A stretch of 64,000 nucleotides of DNA from Rhodanobacteraceae bacterium (GTDB lineage: Bacteria; Pseudomonadota; Gammaproteobacteria; Xanthomonadales; Ahniellaceae). Below are positions 37,488 to 54,448 of this stretch, piece after piece. Numbering within the stretch: the first letter of the stretch is position 1; each line of letters begins with the position of its first letter. The position numbers and the translations under genes are program-made. Below the pieces are notes generated by a model that searched no databases, was not told the DNA's origin, and worked only from the letters and a program-made list of their open reading frames with translations. The DNA lies in NCBI GenBank assembly GCA_016708465.1, contig JADJFT010000004.1:248001-312000 (forward strand), read 5' to 3'.

Positions 37488-37503
37488 GCCGGGCTCGTTC
37501 GCT

Positions 37504-37589
37504 GGAGGAATACCCAAGCGGCCAAAGGGGACTGACTGTAAATCAGTTGGCTCATGCCTTCGGTGGTTCGAATCCACCTTCCTCCACCA
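37504..37589 (+). tRNA. tRNA-Tyr (GTA)
   Basis: An 86-base class II tRNA with the long variable arm expected for tyrosine. The acceptor stem GGAGGAA/TTCCTCC is paired, the anticodon GTA lies in ACTGACTGTAAATCAGT, and 3' CCA is encoded. First of three tRNAs ahead of tuf1. Confidence 0.96.
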
Positions 37590-37640
37590 GTCGAACCGTT
37601 ACCCGCGGATCGATTGGAGCAGTGGCAACACTGTACCGAA

Positions 37641-37714
37641 GCGGGAGTAGTTCAATGGTAGAACTGTAGCCTTCCAAGCTACTAGCGCGGGTTCGATTCC
37701 CGTCTCCCGCTCCA
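37641..37714 (+). tRNA. tRNA-Gly (TCC)
   Basis: A 74-base tRNA with acceptor stem GCGGGAG/CTCCCGC, anticodon TCC in GTAGCCTTCCAAGCTAC, T-loop GGTTCGATTCC and encoded CCA. Second in the tRNA-tuf1 operon. Confidence 0.96.
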
Positions 37715-37747
37715 TTGGCGGCTGCTCGTACGAACACAATTTGCTTT

Positions 37748-37823
<76 letters not shown>

Positions 37824-37862
37824 CAATTTTCAACCACCAATACTGATTGACCGGAGTCGGCA

Positions 37863-39053
37863 ATGGCAAAGGGTAAATTCGAACGCACCAAGCCGCACGT
37901 AAACGTGGGGACGATTGGTCACGTGGATCATGGCAAGACGACGCTGACGGCGGCGCTGACCAAGATTGGCGAGGAGCGTTTTGGCGGTGAGTTCAAGGCA
38001 TACGATCAGATCGATGCGGCGCCTGAAGAGAAGGCGCGCGGCATCACGATCTCGACGGCGCACGTTGAGTACACGTCGGATGCGCGTCACTACGCGCACG
38101 TGGACTGCCCTGGGCATGCGGACTACGTGAAGAACATGATCACGGGTGCGGCGCAGATGGATGGCGCGATCTTGGTGTGTTCGGCGGCGGACGGTCCGAT
38201 GCCGCAGACGCGCGAGCACATTTTGCTGTCGCGCCAGGTGGGCGTGCCGTACATCGTGGTCTTCCTGAACAAGGCGGACATGGTCGATGACGCTGAGCTG
38301 CTGGAACTGGTCGAGATGGAAGTCCGCGAGTTGCTGACGAAGTACGACTTTCCGGGTGACGACACGCCGATCATTTCGGGTTCGGCACGACTGGCGCTGG
38401 AAGGTGATCAGTCACCGATTGGCGTACCGGCGATCCTGAAGCTCGTCGAAGCGCTGGACACCTACATCCCGCAGCCGAAGCGCGACATCGACAAGCCGTT
38501 CCTGATGCCGGTCGAAGACGTGTTCTCGATCTCGGGTCGCGGCACGGTGGTGACCGGTCGAATCGAGCGCGGCATTGTCAAGGTGGGCGAGGAAATCGAG
38601 ATTGTCGGTATTCGTCCGACGACGAAGACGACGGTGACCGGCGTCGAGATGTTCCGCAAGCTGCTGGATCAGGGCCAGGCGGGTGACAACGCGGGTCTGC
38701 TGCTGCGCGGCACGAAGCGCGAGGACATCGAGCGCGGTCAGGTCATCTGCAAGCCGGGCACGATCACGCCGCACACGAAGTTTGAAGCTGAGGTGTATGT
38801 GTTGTCGAAGGAAGAGGGCGGTCGTCATACGCCGTTCTTCCGCGGCTACCGTCCGCAGTTTTACTTCCGCACGACGGACGTGACCGGTGCGTGCGAACTG
38901 CCGGAAGGCGTGGAGATGGTGATGCCGGGCGACAACACCAAGATGGTGGTGACGCTGATTCACCCGATCGCGATGGAAGAAGGGCTGCGTTTTGCGATCC
39001 GCGAAGGTGGCCGCACCGTCGGCGCCGGCGTCGTCGCCAAGGTCCTCGTTTAA
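37863..39053 (+). CDS. tuf: Elongation factor Tu, first copy
   Basis: A 396-residue GTPase that carries aminoacyl-tRNA to the ribosome. G1 is GHVDHGKTTL, G3 is DCPGHADY, G4 is NKADM and the effector region is RGITI. The product is complete in frame, unlike the second copy at 54449. It is co-transcribed with the three upstream tRNAs. It differs from the second copy at about eleven residues, mostly in the GTP-binding domain. Confidence 0.98.
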   Translation: MAKGKFERTKPHVNVGTIGHVDHGKTTLTAALTKIGEERFGGEFKAYDQIDAAPEEKARGITISTAHVEYTSDARHYAHVDCPGHADYVKNMITGAAQMDGAILVCSAADGPMPQTREHILLSRQVGVPYIVVFLNKADMVDDAELLELVEMEVRELLTKYDFPGDDTPIISGSARLALEGDQSPIGVPAILKLVEALDTYIPQPKRDIDKPFLMPVEDVFSISGRGTVVTGRIERGIVKVGEEIEIVGIRPTTKTTVTGVEMFRKLLDQGQAGDNAGLLLRGTKREDIERGQVICKPGTITPHTKFEAEVYVLSKEEGGRHTPFFRGYRPQFYFRTTDVTGACELPEGVEMVMPGDNTKMVVTLIHPIAMEEGLRFAIREGGRTVGAGVVAKVLV

Positions 39054-39063
39054 ACAAACACTG

Positions 39064-39123
39064 CTACCGGTTCAAACCGGTAGTGCGGTACCTGAAGCGA
39101 CGGTCCGAAAGGCCCGTCGCTTC
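39064..39123 (+). terminator. Two stem-loops after tuf1
   Basis: CTACCGGT/ACCGGTAG (39064-39083) forms an 8-base stem. GAAGCGACGG/CCGTCGCTTC (39094-39123) forms a 10-base stem with a 10-base loop. No U-run follows either one, so they may be processing or attenuation structures and not strong intrinsic terminators; tRNA-Trp starts 16 bases later. Confidence 0.5.
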
Positions 39124-39138
39124 GGCGCGTTAATCTAC

Positions 39139-39213
<75 letters not shown>

Positions 39214-39259
39214 CTCATGCAAATGCAGCGACTGATTTGCGTCGCGGCCTGGATCCTGA

Positions 39260-39640
39260 ATGAGCACGAATACCGAAACCAACGGACATGGCGCGACTGA
39301 CAAGCTTCGCCTCGCCGTATCGATTGCCTTGATCGTCGGCGGGCTCGCCGCGTACTACTATTTTTCCCGCACGTCGGTGGCACTCCGAATTGTTGGGCTA
39401 TTGGCGACGATGGTCGCAGCGGTGGGCGTCAGCTACTCCAGCAGCTTCGGCCGTTTCGTACGCGAATTCATCACTGAATCGCACTTCGAGCTGCGCAAGA
39501 TTGTTTGGCCTACTAGTCAGGAAACCCGTCAGACCACGCTCGTCATCTTCGCCGTGGTCGCGATTGTGAGTCTGATCCTGTTCTTGTACGACAGCATCAT
39601 GGTCTGGATCTTCGGCATGCTGTTCGGCGCTGGTAGTTGA
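39260..39640 (+). CDS. secE: Preprotein translocase subunit SecE
   Basis: A 126-residue inner-membrane subunit that clamps SecY in the protein-export channel. It is the three-helix proteobacterial form, with hydrophobic helices at about residues 17-35, 42-60 and 92-118. The conserved amphipathic segment before the last helix is FVREFITESHFELRKIVWPTSQET. It precedes nusG by 14 bases. Confidence 0.94.
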   Translation: MSTNTETNGHGATDKLRLAVSIALIVGGLAAYYYFSRTSVALRIVGLLATMVAAVGVSYSSSFGRFVREFITESHFELRKIVWPTSQETRQTTLVIFAVVAIVSLILFLYDSIMVWIFGMLFGAGS

Positions 39641-39654
39641 GCGGGGATGCGACG

Positions 39655-40215
39655 ATGAGCAAACGTTGGTATGTGGTTCACGCCTATTCGGGATTCGAGC
39701 ATCAAGTAGCGAAGTCGCTGCGCGATCGCATCGTGCGCGCGGGTATGGAAGACAAGTTCGGCGACGTGCTGGTCCCGACCGAAGAAATCGTGGAAATGCG
39801 TGGTGGTCAGAAGCGCAAGTCGGAACGAAAGTTCTTTCCGGGTTATGTGCTGGTGCAGATCCTCACGCATCAGGACGCGAAGACAACCCGTATCGACGAC
39901 GAGTCTTGGCATCTGATCAAGGAAACGTCGAAGGTCATGGGCTTCATCGGCGGTACCGCTGATCGTCCGTTGCCGATCAAGGACAGCGAGGCGGAGGTGA
40001 TTCTGCAGCGCGTCCAGGACGGCGTCGAAAAGCCACGTCCGAAAGTCTTGTTCGAGCCGGGCGAATTGGTGCGCGTCACCGAAGGCCCGTTCAACGACTT
40101 CAACGGCACCGTCGAGGAAGTGAACTACGAGAAGAGTCGCCTGCGCGTTGCAGTGCTGATCTTTGGTCGTTCAACCCCCGTGGAACTCGAATTCGGTCAG
40201 GTCGAAAAAGCTTGA
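39655..40215 (+). CDS. nusG: Transcription antitermination factor NusG
   Basis: A 186-residue factor that binds RNA polymerase and couples it to the ribosome or Rho. The NGN domain starts RWYVVHAYSGFEHQVAKSL, with KSERKFFPGYVLVQ inside it. The KOW domain is GELVRVTEGPFNDFNGTVEEVN. The ATG at 39655 follows a GCGGGGA site and gives the standard N-terminus. Confidence 0.96.
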   Translation: MSKRWYVVHAYSGFEHQVAKSLRDRIVRAGMEDKFGDVLVPTEEIVEMRGGQKRKSERKFFPGYVLVQILTHQDAKTTRIDDESWHLIKETSKVMGFIGGTADRPLPIKDSEAEVILQRVQDGVEKPRPKVLFEPGELVRVTEGPFNDFNGTVEEVNYEKSRLRVAVLIFGRSTPVELEFGQVEKA

Positions 40216-40252
40216 TCAAGACAATTTGATCGGCAGCATTCAATGCGTGAAG

Positions 40253-40303
40253 CCAGGGCACGCTCAATCCCTGGTCCGATGGGGAGCCTGAATTCGTTCA
40301 GGC
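40253..40303 (+). promoter_or_regulatory. Leader stem-loops upstream of rplK
   Basis: CCAGGG/CCCTGG (40253-40274) and a tight GCCTGAA-TTCG-TTCAGGC hairpin with a UUCG tetraloop (40286-40303) lie in the 110-base nusG-rplK spacer. In E. coli the L11-L1 operon is repressed by L1 binding a leader structure at this place; the same role here is inference. Confidence 0.45.
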
Positions 40304-40325
40304 GCTAATACCCGGAGAGAAGACA

Positions 40326-40754
40326 ATGGCAAAGAAGGTCGTAGGTTATATCAAGCTGCAGGTGAAGGCCGGTCAGGCCAACCCCTCGCCGCCAGTTGGT
40401 CCCGCGCTCGGCCAGCGCGGACTGAACATCATGGAATTCTGCAAGGCGTTCAATGCCGCTACGCAGAAGCTGGAACCAGGTATTCCGATTCCGGTGATCA
40501 TCACCGCATATTCGGACCGCAGTTTCACGTTCATCACCAAGACCCCGCCGGCGACGATCTTGCTCAAGAAGGCAGTCGGTATCCAATCGGGCTCGAAGCG
40601 TCCAAACACCGAGAAGGTCGGCAAGGTCACGCGTGCGCAGTTGGAAGCGATCGCGACCCAGAAAATGCCGGACTTGACGGCAGCCGATATGGACGCTGCG
40701 GTGCGCACCATTTCTGGTAGCGCGCGTAGCATGGGTCTCGTGGTGGAGGGTTAA
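40326..40754 (+). CDS. rplK: 50S ribosomal protein L11
   Basis: A 142-residue protein of the GTPase-associated centre. The N-terminal proline-rich segment AGQANPSPPVGPALGQRGLNIMEFCKAFN and the rRNA-binding C-terminal part (TVRTISGSARSMGL) are typical. L11 helps trigger the RelA stringent response. It is three bases upstream of rplA. Confidence 0.97.
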   Translation: MAKKVVGYIKLQVKAGQANPSPPVGPALGQRGLNIMEFCKAFNAATQKLEPGIPIPVIITAYSDRSFTFITKTPPATILLKKAVGIQSGSKRPNTEKVGKVTRAQLEAIATQKMPDLTAADMDAAVRTISGSARSMGLVVEG

Positions 40755-40757
40755 GAC

Positions 40758-41459
40758 ATGGCAAAGATCAGCAAGCGCATCCAGAAGATGATCCCCACCG
40801 TTGTCGCCGGTAAGACCTATGGCATCGACGAGGCATTGGCCATCGTCAAAAACAACGCTACTTCTAAGTTCAACGAATCCGTCGATGTCGCGATCCGTCT
40901 CGGCATTGATGCCAAGAAGTCGGACCAAGGCGTGCGCGGTTCCACCGTGCTGCCGAATGGCACCGGCAAAACTGTCAAAGTCGCCGTGTTCTGCCCCCCG
41001 GGCGAGAAGGCGGAAGCGGCGAAAGCCGCCGGCGCAGACATTGTCGGCATGGAAGATTTGGCCGACAAGATGCAAGCTGGCGACCTGAGCTACGGCGTCG
41101 TGATTGCCTCGCCGGACGCCATGCGCGTCGTCGGTAAGCTCGGTCAGGTGCTGGGTCCGCGTGGCCTGATGCCGAACCCGAAGGTCGGCACAGTCACGCC
41201 AGACGTCGCCGGTGCCGTGCGCAATGCGAAGGCGGGCCAGGTCCGTTACCGCAATGACAAGGGCGGCATCATTCACTGCACGATCGGCAAGGCCAACTTC
41301 GAAACCGAAGCGCTGAAGGGCAACCTCAATGCGCTGCTCGGCGACGTCATCAAGGCCAAGCCATCGACTGCGAAGGGTCAGTATCTCGTGAAGGTCTCGC
41401 TGACCAGCACGCACGGTGTTGGCGTCGTCGTCGACCAAAGCTCGCTTAATACGAAGTAA
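40758..41459 (+). CDS. rplA: 50S ribosomal protein L1
   Basis: A 233-residue protein of the mobile L1 stalk and probable translational repressor of the L11-L1 operon. The conserved LGPRGLMPNPKVGTVT and VRYRNDKGGIIHCTIGK segments are present. Length matches the family. Confidence 0.97.
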   Translation: MAKISKRIQKMIPTVVAGKTYGIDEALAIVKNNATSKFNESVDVAIRLGIDAKKSDQGVRGSTVLPNGTGKTVKVAVFCPPGEKAEAAKAAGADIVGMEDLADKMQAGDLSYGVVIASPDAMRVVGKLGQVLGPRGLMPNPKVGTVTPDVAGAVRNAKAGQVRYRNDKGGIIHCTIGKANFETEALKGNLNALLGDVIKAKPSTAKGQYLVKVSLTSTHGVGVVVDQSSLNTK

Positions 41460-41766
41460 TCGATTTAGCGGCGACCGGCGGGACCGGTCGCCGAAATTTG
41501 AGGGCTCCCCGCGATTTGCGTCGCGGGGTGGCCGTCAAAGACCGCAGGTGGTGTGCCCACGCGCGACAAGAGTCGCCCATCGCAAGATGGCCACGTGAAG
41601 CCGCCTTAATCGGAAGGAATCCGACCTGCGCAGATGGTGTCGCCCGAACCAAGTTTTTCTGGAACGGCCACCACCGGGACGCCCGCGTCCCCGGCGCTGA
41701 TGGATCAGCGCCGCTTCGGACCGTTCGCGGCAGGAGCCGCAAACGGAAATTAACAGGAGGAGTGAA
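41460..41766 (+). promoter_or_regulatory. Structured untranslated leader before rplJ
   Basis: This 307-base stretch has no gene. It contains several stem-loops: GGCGACCGG/CCGGTCGCC at 41470-41492 (nine perfect pairs), GGCGCTGA-TGGA-TCAGCGCC at 41693-41712, and CCGTT...GCGGC-AGGA-GCCGC...AACGG at 41721-41746. A strong AGGAGGAG ribosome site precedes rplJ. In E. coli the L10(L12)4 complex binds such a leader and represses rplJL; the position and structure suggest the same here. The first hairpin could also end part of the rplKA transcripts, but no U-run follows. Confidence 0.6.
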
Positions 41767-42279
41767 ATGGCTCTTAATCTGACTCAAAAGCAGGAAGTCG
41801 TTGCTGAACTGGCGGAAGTGGCTGCCAAGGCCCATTCGCTGATTGCCGCCGAGTATGCCGGTGTCAACGTCAGCAGCATGACGGCGATGCGCAAGAAGGC
41901 GCGCGAGTCCGGCGTTTTCCTCAAGGTCGTGAAGAACACCCTCGCTTCGCGCGCGGTGATCGGCACGAGCTACGAGATTGCCAAGGACGAGCTGACCGGC
42001 CCGTTGCTCTACGCGTTCTCCATGGAAGAACCCGGCGCTGCCGGTCGTCTGATCAAGGAGTTCTCGAAGGCCAACGACAAGCTCAAAGCCAAGATCGTCG
42101 TTGTCGGTGACAAGCTGTATCCGGCCTCGCACGTCGAAGTGCTCGCAGCACTGCCGACTCGCGACCAGGCCCTCGCCATGCTGGCGCGCGTGCTGTCCGA
42201 ACCGGCGGCGATGTTCGCCCGTGCGGTCAAGGCCGTGGCCGACAAGCAGGGTGGCGGCGAAGAAGCTGCAGCCGCCTGA
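41767..42279 (+). CDS. rplJ: 50S ribosomal protein L10
   Basis: A 170-residue stalk-base protein that anchors the L7/L12 dimers through its C-terminal helix. It begins MALNLTQKQEVVAELAEVAAKAHSL and carries the VVKNTLASRAV segment. The ATG follows AGGAGGAG, one of the strongest ribosome sites in the window. Probably autoregulated through the preceding leader. Confidence 0.96.
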   Translation: MALNLTQKQEVVAELAEVAAKAHSLIAAEYAGVNVSSMTAMRKKARESGVFLKVVKNTLASRAVIGTSYEIAKDELTGPLLYAFSMEEPGAAGRLIKEFSKANDKLKAKIVVVGDKLYPASHVEVLAALPTRDQALAMLARVLSEPAAMFARAVKAVADKQGGGEEAAAA

Positions 42280-42335
42280 TCGAACGATCCTGCTCTCGAA
42301 CTACATCATCCAGAAAACATTTAGAGGTAATCATC

Positions 42336-42707
42336 ATGTCCCTTTCCAACGATCAGATCGTTGACGCGATCGCCAGCAAGTCCCTGATGGAAGTGATGGA
42401 ACTGGTCCGCGCCATCGAAGAGAAGTTTGGCGTCTCCGCCGCTGCTCCGGTGGCTGCTGCTGGTCCGGCCGCTGCCGCCGCTCCGGTCGAAGAGAAGACC
42501 GAATTCACCGTCGTCCTGAAGGCCGCCGGCGAGAAGAAGGTCGAAGTCATCAAGGTCGTCCGCGCGATCACGGGCCTGGGCCTCAAGGAAGCCAAGGACC
42601 TCGTCGAAGGTGCCCCGCAGACCGTCAAGGATGCGGTCAGCAAGGCGGACGCCGAGAAGTTCAAGAAGGAACTCGAAGCTGCTGGCGCCTCGGTCGAACT
42701 CAAGTAA
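42336..42707 (+). CDS. rplL: 50S ribosomal protein L7/L12
   Basis: A 123-residue acidic stalk protein that recruits translation GTPases. The N-terminal dimer domain (MELVRAIEEKFGVSA), an alanine-rich hinge (AAPVAAAGPAAAAAPVE) and the C-terminal factor-binding domain (KVVRAITGLGLKEAKDLVEG) are in order. The codon use is strongly biased, as expected for a very highly expressed gene. Confidence 0.97.
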   Translation: MSLSNDQIVDAIASKSLMEVMELVRAIEEKFGVSAAAPVAAAGPAAAAAPVEEKTEFTVVLKAAGEKKVEVIKVVRAITGLGLKEAKDLVEGAPQTVKDAVSKADAEKFKKELEAAGASVELK

Positions 42708-42720
42708 GACCGACTTGGCG

Positions 42721-42769
42721 CTCGGAGCTGTTTCCGAGCACGCAAGGCGGGCGAAAGCCCCGGCCTTTT
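42721..42769 (+). terminator. Probable attenuator between rplL and rpoB
   Basis: Two stem-loops lie in the 175-base spacer. CTCGGA/TCCGAG is at 42721-42738. The second, at 42744-42769, has an AAGGC-GGGC-GAAA-GCCC core with a GNRA loop and ends in CCTTTT. E. coli has a partial terminator and RNase III site at the same place that lowers rpoBC relative to ribosomal proteins. Confidence 0.6.
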
Positions 42770-42882
42770 GCGCTGTCTCAGCGGTCATCGGAAAGCGCGT
42801 TGCACACGCAACGCATTTTCCGATTCCCGATTCTTTACTCCGGGCCGATGTTGGCCCGCATAACCAGGGTGGTAGCGCGACC

Positions 42883-47043
<4,161 letters not shown>

Positions 47044-47062
47044 GCTTTAGGAGATTGATGCC

Positions 47063-51268
<4,206 letters not shown>

Positions 51269-51289
51269 GGCCCGTTAAACATACGAAAT

Positions 51290-51308
51290 GAGGTGCAGGA
51301 AGCACCTC
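51290..51308 (+). terminator. Stem-loop after rpoC
   Basis: GAGGTGC-AGGAA-GCACCTC is a perfect 7-base stem 21 bases after the rpoC stop. There is no U-run, so it may be a weak or Rho-assisted terminator or an RNA-stability element ahead of the str promoter. Confidence 0.45.
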
Positions 51309-51339
51309 GTGTTCGCGGCCAAGGAAGGTTGTGGTGTCG

Positions 51340-51368
51340 TTGACAGTTAGGTTAACTAGCTGTTAAAG
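51340..51368 (+). promoter_or_regulatory. Promoter of the str operon (rpsL-rpsG-fusA-tuf)
   Basis: A perfect TTGACA at 51340-51345 is followed after 17 bases by TTAAAG at 51363-51368. Transcription would start near 51375, leaving a leader of about 55 bases before rpsL. E. coli has its str promoter in the same place. Confidence 0.7.
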
Positions 51369-51428
51369 TCTCAAAGCTGACAGGTCGGCTGGTGCCGGCC
51401 TGTCTCTCGTTTCTCAGGACTCTTTCAC

Positions 51429-51803
51429 ATGGCGACGATCAACCAGTTGGTGCGCACTGCGCGCCGTCCGAAAACCTACAAGAGCGCATCGCCGGCTTTG
51501 GCCAGCTGCCCGCAGCGCCGTGGCGTCTGCACTCGCGTTTACACAACGACCCCAAAGAAGCCGAATTCTGCGCTTCGTAAGGTCGCCAAGGTTCGTCTCA
51601 CCAACGGCTTTGAAGTGATCAGCTACATCGGTGGCGAAGGCCACAATCTCCAGGAGCACTCGGTCGTTTTGATCCGTGGTGGTCGTGTCAAGGACTTGCC
51701 GGGCGTGCGTTATCACACCGTGCGCGGCTCGCTCGATGCCTCCGGTGTCGCCAAGCGTCGCCAGAGTCGCTCGAAGTACGGCGCCAAGCGCCCGAAATCC
51801 TAA
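51429..51803 (+). CDS. rpsL: 30S ribosomal protein S12
   Basis: A 124-residue decoding-centre protein. It has TTPKKPNSALRKVAKVRLTNG, whose lysine (K43 in E. coli numbering) is the classic streptomycin-resistance site, and GGRVKDLPGVRYHTVRG. Both sites carry the sensitive residues. First gene of the str operon. Confidence 0.97.
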   Translation: MATINQLVRTARRPKTYKSASPALASCPQRRGVCTRVYTTTPKKPNSALRKVAKVRLTNGFEVISYIGGEGHNLQEHSVVLIRGGRVKDLPGVRYHTVRGSLDASGVAKRRQSRSKYGAKRPKS

Positions 51804-51826
51804 ACTTCAGTCTGGGTTGAATTCTT

Positions 51827-52294
51827 ATGTCGCGTAAAGGCTCTACTCCGCAGCGCACCCTGCTCCCCGATCCCAAGCACGGGAGCGAGACGATCGCGCG
51901 CTTCATCAATATGATTATGAAGAGCGGCAAGAAGTCGACCGCCGAAGGCATCGTTTACGGTGCGCTCGACGTGATCGGTGAAAAGAATGCGGACGCACTC
52001 GCGCTCGTCGACAAGGCCTTGAGCAATGTCTCACCGGCGGTCGAAGTGAAATCGCGACGCGTCGGCGGTGCGACCTATCAAGTTCCGGTTGAAGTCCGCC
52101 CGGCCCGCCGTCTGGCGCTGGCCATGCGCTGGACCATCGATGCGGCGCGCAAGCGCGGCGAAACGTCGATGCCGCGCAAGCTCGCTGGCGAATTGATCGA
52201 TGCGGCCGAAAGCCGCGGCGGTGCCGTCAAGAAGCGTGAAGAAACTCATCGTATGGCCGAAGCCAACAAGGCTTTCGCGCACTACCGCTGGTAA
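51827..52294 (+). CDS. rpsG: 30S ribosomal protein S7
   Basis: A 155-residue protein that starts assembly of the 30S head and, in E. coli, represses the str operon. The segments MSRKGSTPQRTLLPDPKHGSE, SRRVGGATYQVPVEVRPARR and HRMAEANKAFAHYRW are typical. Family length is matched. Confidence 0.97.
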   Translation: MSRKGSTPQRTLLPDPKHGSETIARFINMIMKSGKKSTAEGIVYGALDVIGEKNADALALVDKALSNVSPAVEVKSRRVGGATYQVPVEVRPARRLALAMRWTIDAARKRGETSMPRKLAGELIDAAESRGGAVKKREETHRMAEANKAFAHYRW

Positions 52295-52312
52295 TCGGAC
52301 AGGACTCAGACA

Positions 52313-54406
52313 ATGGCGCGCATTACGCCCATCGATCGTTATCGTAACTTCGGCATCATGGCTCATATCGATGCCGGAAAGACGACCACGACCGAACGTA
52401 TCCTGTTTTACACCGGGGTGAACCACAAGATCGGCGAAGTCCATGACGGCGCTGCGACGATGGATTGGATGGAGCAAGAGCAGGAACGTGGTATCACGAT
52501 CACGTCCGCTGCAACCACTTGCTTCTGGGCAGGTATGGATAAGTCGATGCAGCTGCATCGGTTCAATATCATCGATACCCCAGGTCACGTTGACTTCACC
52601 ATCGAAGTTGAGCGTTCCTTGCGCGTGCTCGACGGCGCCGTGTTCGTGCTGTGCGCGGTCGGCGGTGTCCAGCCGCAGTCGGAAACGGTATGGCGTCAGG
52701 CCAACAAGTACGCAGTGCCGCGTCTTGCGTTCGTCAATAAGATGGACCGCACCGGTGCGAATTTTTCGAAGGTTGTCGACCAGCTGAAGTCGCGCCTCAA
52801 CGCCTATCCCGTCCCGATGCAGTTGCCGATCGGTGCCGAAGAAGGCTTCGAAGGCGTGGTCGATTTGCTCAAGATGAAGGCCGTCATCTGGGACATGGCG
52901 AATCAGGGAACAAGTTTTGCTTACGGTGAAGTTCCGGCGAGCATGCTTGACGCTGCCAAAGCGGCGCGCGAGTTCATGATGGAAGCCGCTGCCGAGTCAT
53001 CGGAAGTCCTGATGAACAAGTACCTCGAAGAGGGTGAGCTCTCCGAAGAAGAAATTATGCGCGGCATTCGTGCGCGTACCTTGGTTTGCGACATCATTCC
53101 GATGTTCTGTGGCACCGCCTTCAAGAATAAGGGCGTTCAAGCCATGCTGGATGCGGTGATTCACTTTCTGCCGTCGCCTGCTGATCGCCCGCCAGTCCGT
53201 GGACTTGACGAGAACGACAAGGAAGCAACCCGCACGCCAGGTGACAAGGAGCCGTTCTCGTCGCTGGCATTCAAGATCATGACCGATCCGTTCGTGGGTT
53301 CGCTGACGTTCTTCCGTGTCTATTCGGGCACGCTGAATGCTGGCGACCAGGTGTACAACCCGATCAAGTCGAAGAAGGAACGCATCGGCCGCATCTTGCA
53401 GATGCATGCCAATCAGCGCGAAGAGATCAAGGAAGTTTTGGCCGGTGACATTGCTGCAGCAGTGGGTCTGAAGGACGTCACCACGGGCGATACGCTGTGC
53501 GCGCAAGATCACGTCATTACCTTGGAACGCATGATCTTTCCGGAGCCTGTCATTTCAATGGCGGTGGAGCCGAAGACCAAGTCGGATCAGGAAAAGATGG
53601 GTGTTGCGCTGGGTCGCTTGGCTCAGGAAGCTCCTTCGTTCCGGGTGCGTACGGATGAAGAATCAGCGCAGACGATCATCTCCGGCATGGGCGAATTGCA
53701 TTTTGAAATTCTCGTCGATCGCATGAAACGCGAGTTCAATGTCGAGGCCAATGTCGGTAAGCCGCAGGTTGCCTATCGCGAAGCGATTCGCAAGGCCGTG
53801 CGTCAGGAAGGCAAGTTCGTGCGCCAGTCGGGCGGTCGCGGCCAGTACGGCCACATCGTCATCGAGATGGAACCGATGGAGCGCGGTGGCGGTTATCTCT
53901 TCGAAAACGCCATCGTCGGTGGCGTGGTTCCGAAGGAATACGTGACTGCTGCTGACAAGGGCATCCAGGAAGCGATCAAGAACGGTGTGCTCGCAGGCTT
54001 CCCGGTGGTCGACGTCAAGATTCGTGCGGTTGACGGCTCCTATCATGATGTCGATTCGAACGAAATGGCGTTCAAGGTCGCCGGTTCGATGGCTTTCAAG
54101 GAAGCCTTCCACAAGGCGAACCCGGCGTTGCTGGAGCCGATCATGAAAGTCGAGGTGGTGACACCAGAAGACTACATGGGTGATGTCATGGGCGACCTCA
54201 GTCGTCGTCGCGGCATCCTTCAAGGCACTGACGACACGCTTTCGGGCAAGGTCATCAACGCAATGGTTCCGCTCGGCGAGATGTTCGGCTATGCGACCTC
54301 GATGCGCTCGATGTCACAAGGTCGCGCCACATTCACGATGGAATTTGATCACTACGCCGAGGCGCCGAACAACATCGCCGAGTCCGTGATCAAGAAAAAC
54401 GCCTGA
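52313..54406 (+). CDS. fusA: Elongation factor G
   Basis: A 697-residue GTPase that drives tRNA-mRNA translocation and, with RRF, ribosome recycling. G1 is AHIDAGKTTTTERILF, G3 is DTPGHVDFT and G4 is NKMDRTGANF. Domains II to V follow in order, ending in ATSMRSMSQGRATFTMEFDHY. The frame is intact, unlike its neighbours rpoBC and tuf2. Confidence 0.97.
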   Translation: MARITPIDRYRNFGIMAHIDAGKTTTTERILFYTGVNHKIGEVHDGAATMDWMEQEQERGITITSAATTCFWAGMDKSMQLHRFNIIDTPGHVDFTIEVERSLRVLDGAVFVLCAVGGVQPQSETVWRQANKYAVPRLAFVNKMDRTGANFSKVVDQLKSRLNAYPVPMQLPIGAEEGFEGVVDLLKMKAVIWDMANQGTSFAYGEVPASMLDAAKAAREFMMEAAAESSEVLMNKYLEEGELSEEEIMRGIRARTLVCDIIPMFCGTAFKNKGVQAMLDAVIHFLPSPADRPPVRGLDENDKEATRTPGDKEPFSSLAFKIMTDPFVGSLTFFRVYSGTLNAGDQVYNPIKSKKERIGRILQMHANQREEIKEVLAGDIAAAVGLKDVTTGDTLCAQDHVITLERMIFPEPVISMAVEPKTKSDQEKMGVALGRLAQEAPSFRVRTDEESAQTIISGMGELHFEILVDRMKREFNVEANVGKPQVAYREAIRKAVRQEGKFVRQSGGRGQYGHIVIEMEPMERGGGYLFENAIVGGVVPKEYVTAADKGIQEAIKNGVLAGFPVVDVKIRAVDGSYHDVDSNEMAFKVAGSMAFKEAFHKANPALLEPIMKVEVVTPEDYMGDVMGDLSRRRGILQGTDDTLSGKVINAMVPLGEMFGYATSMRSMSQGRATFTMEFDHYAEAPNNIAESVIKKNA

Positions 54407-54448
54407 TCCACTTTCATTTCGACTTTTAATTCTTAAGGGTTTGCAGTC

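Noticed and set aside
39064..39123. Strong intrinsic terminator separating tuf1 from tRNA-Trp
   Set aside because: The stems are good but no U-run follows, so strong termination is not supported; listed only as stem-loops.
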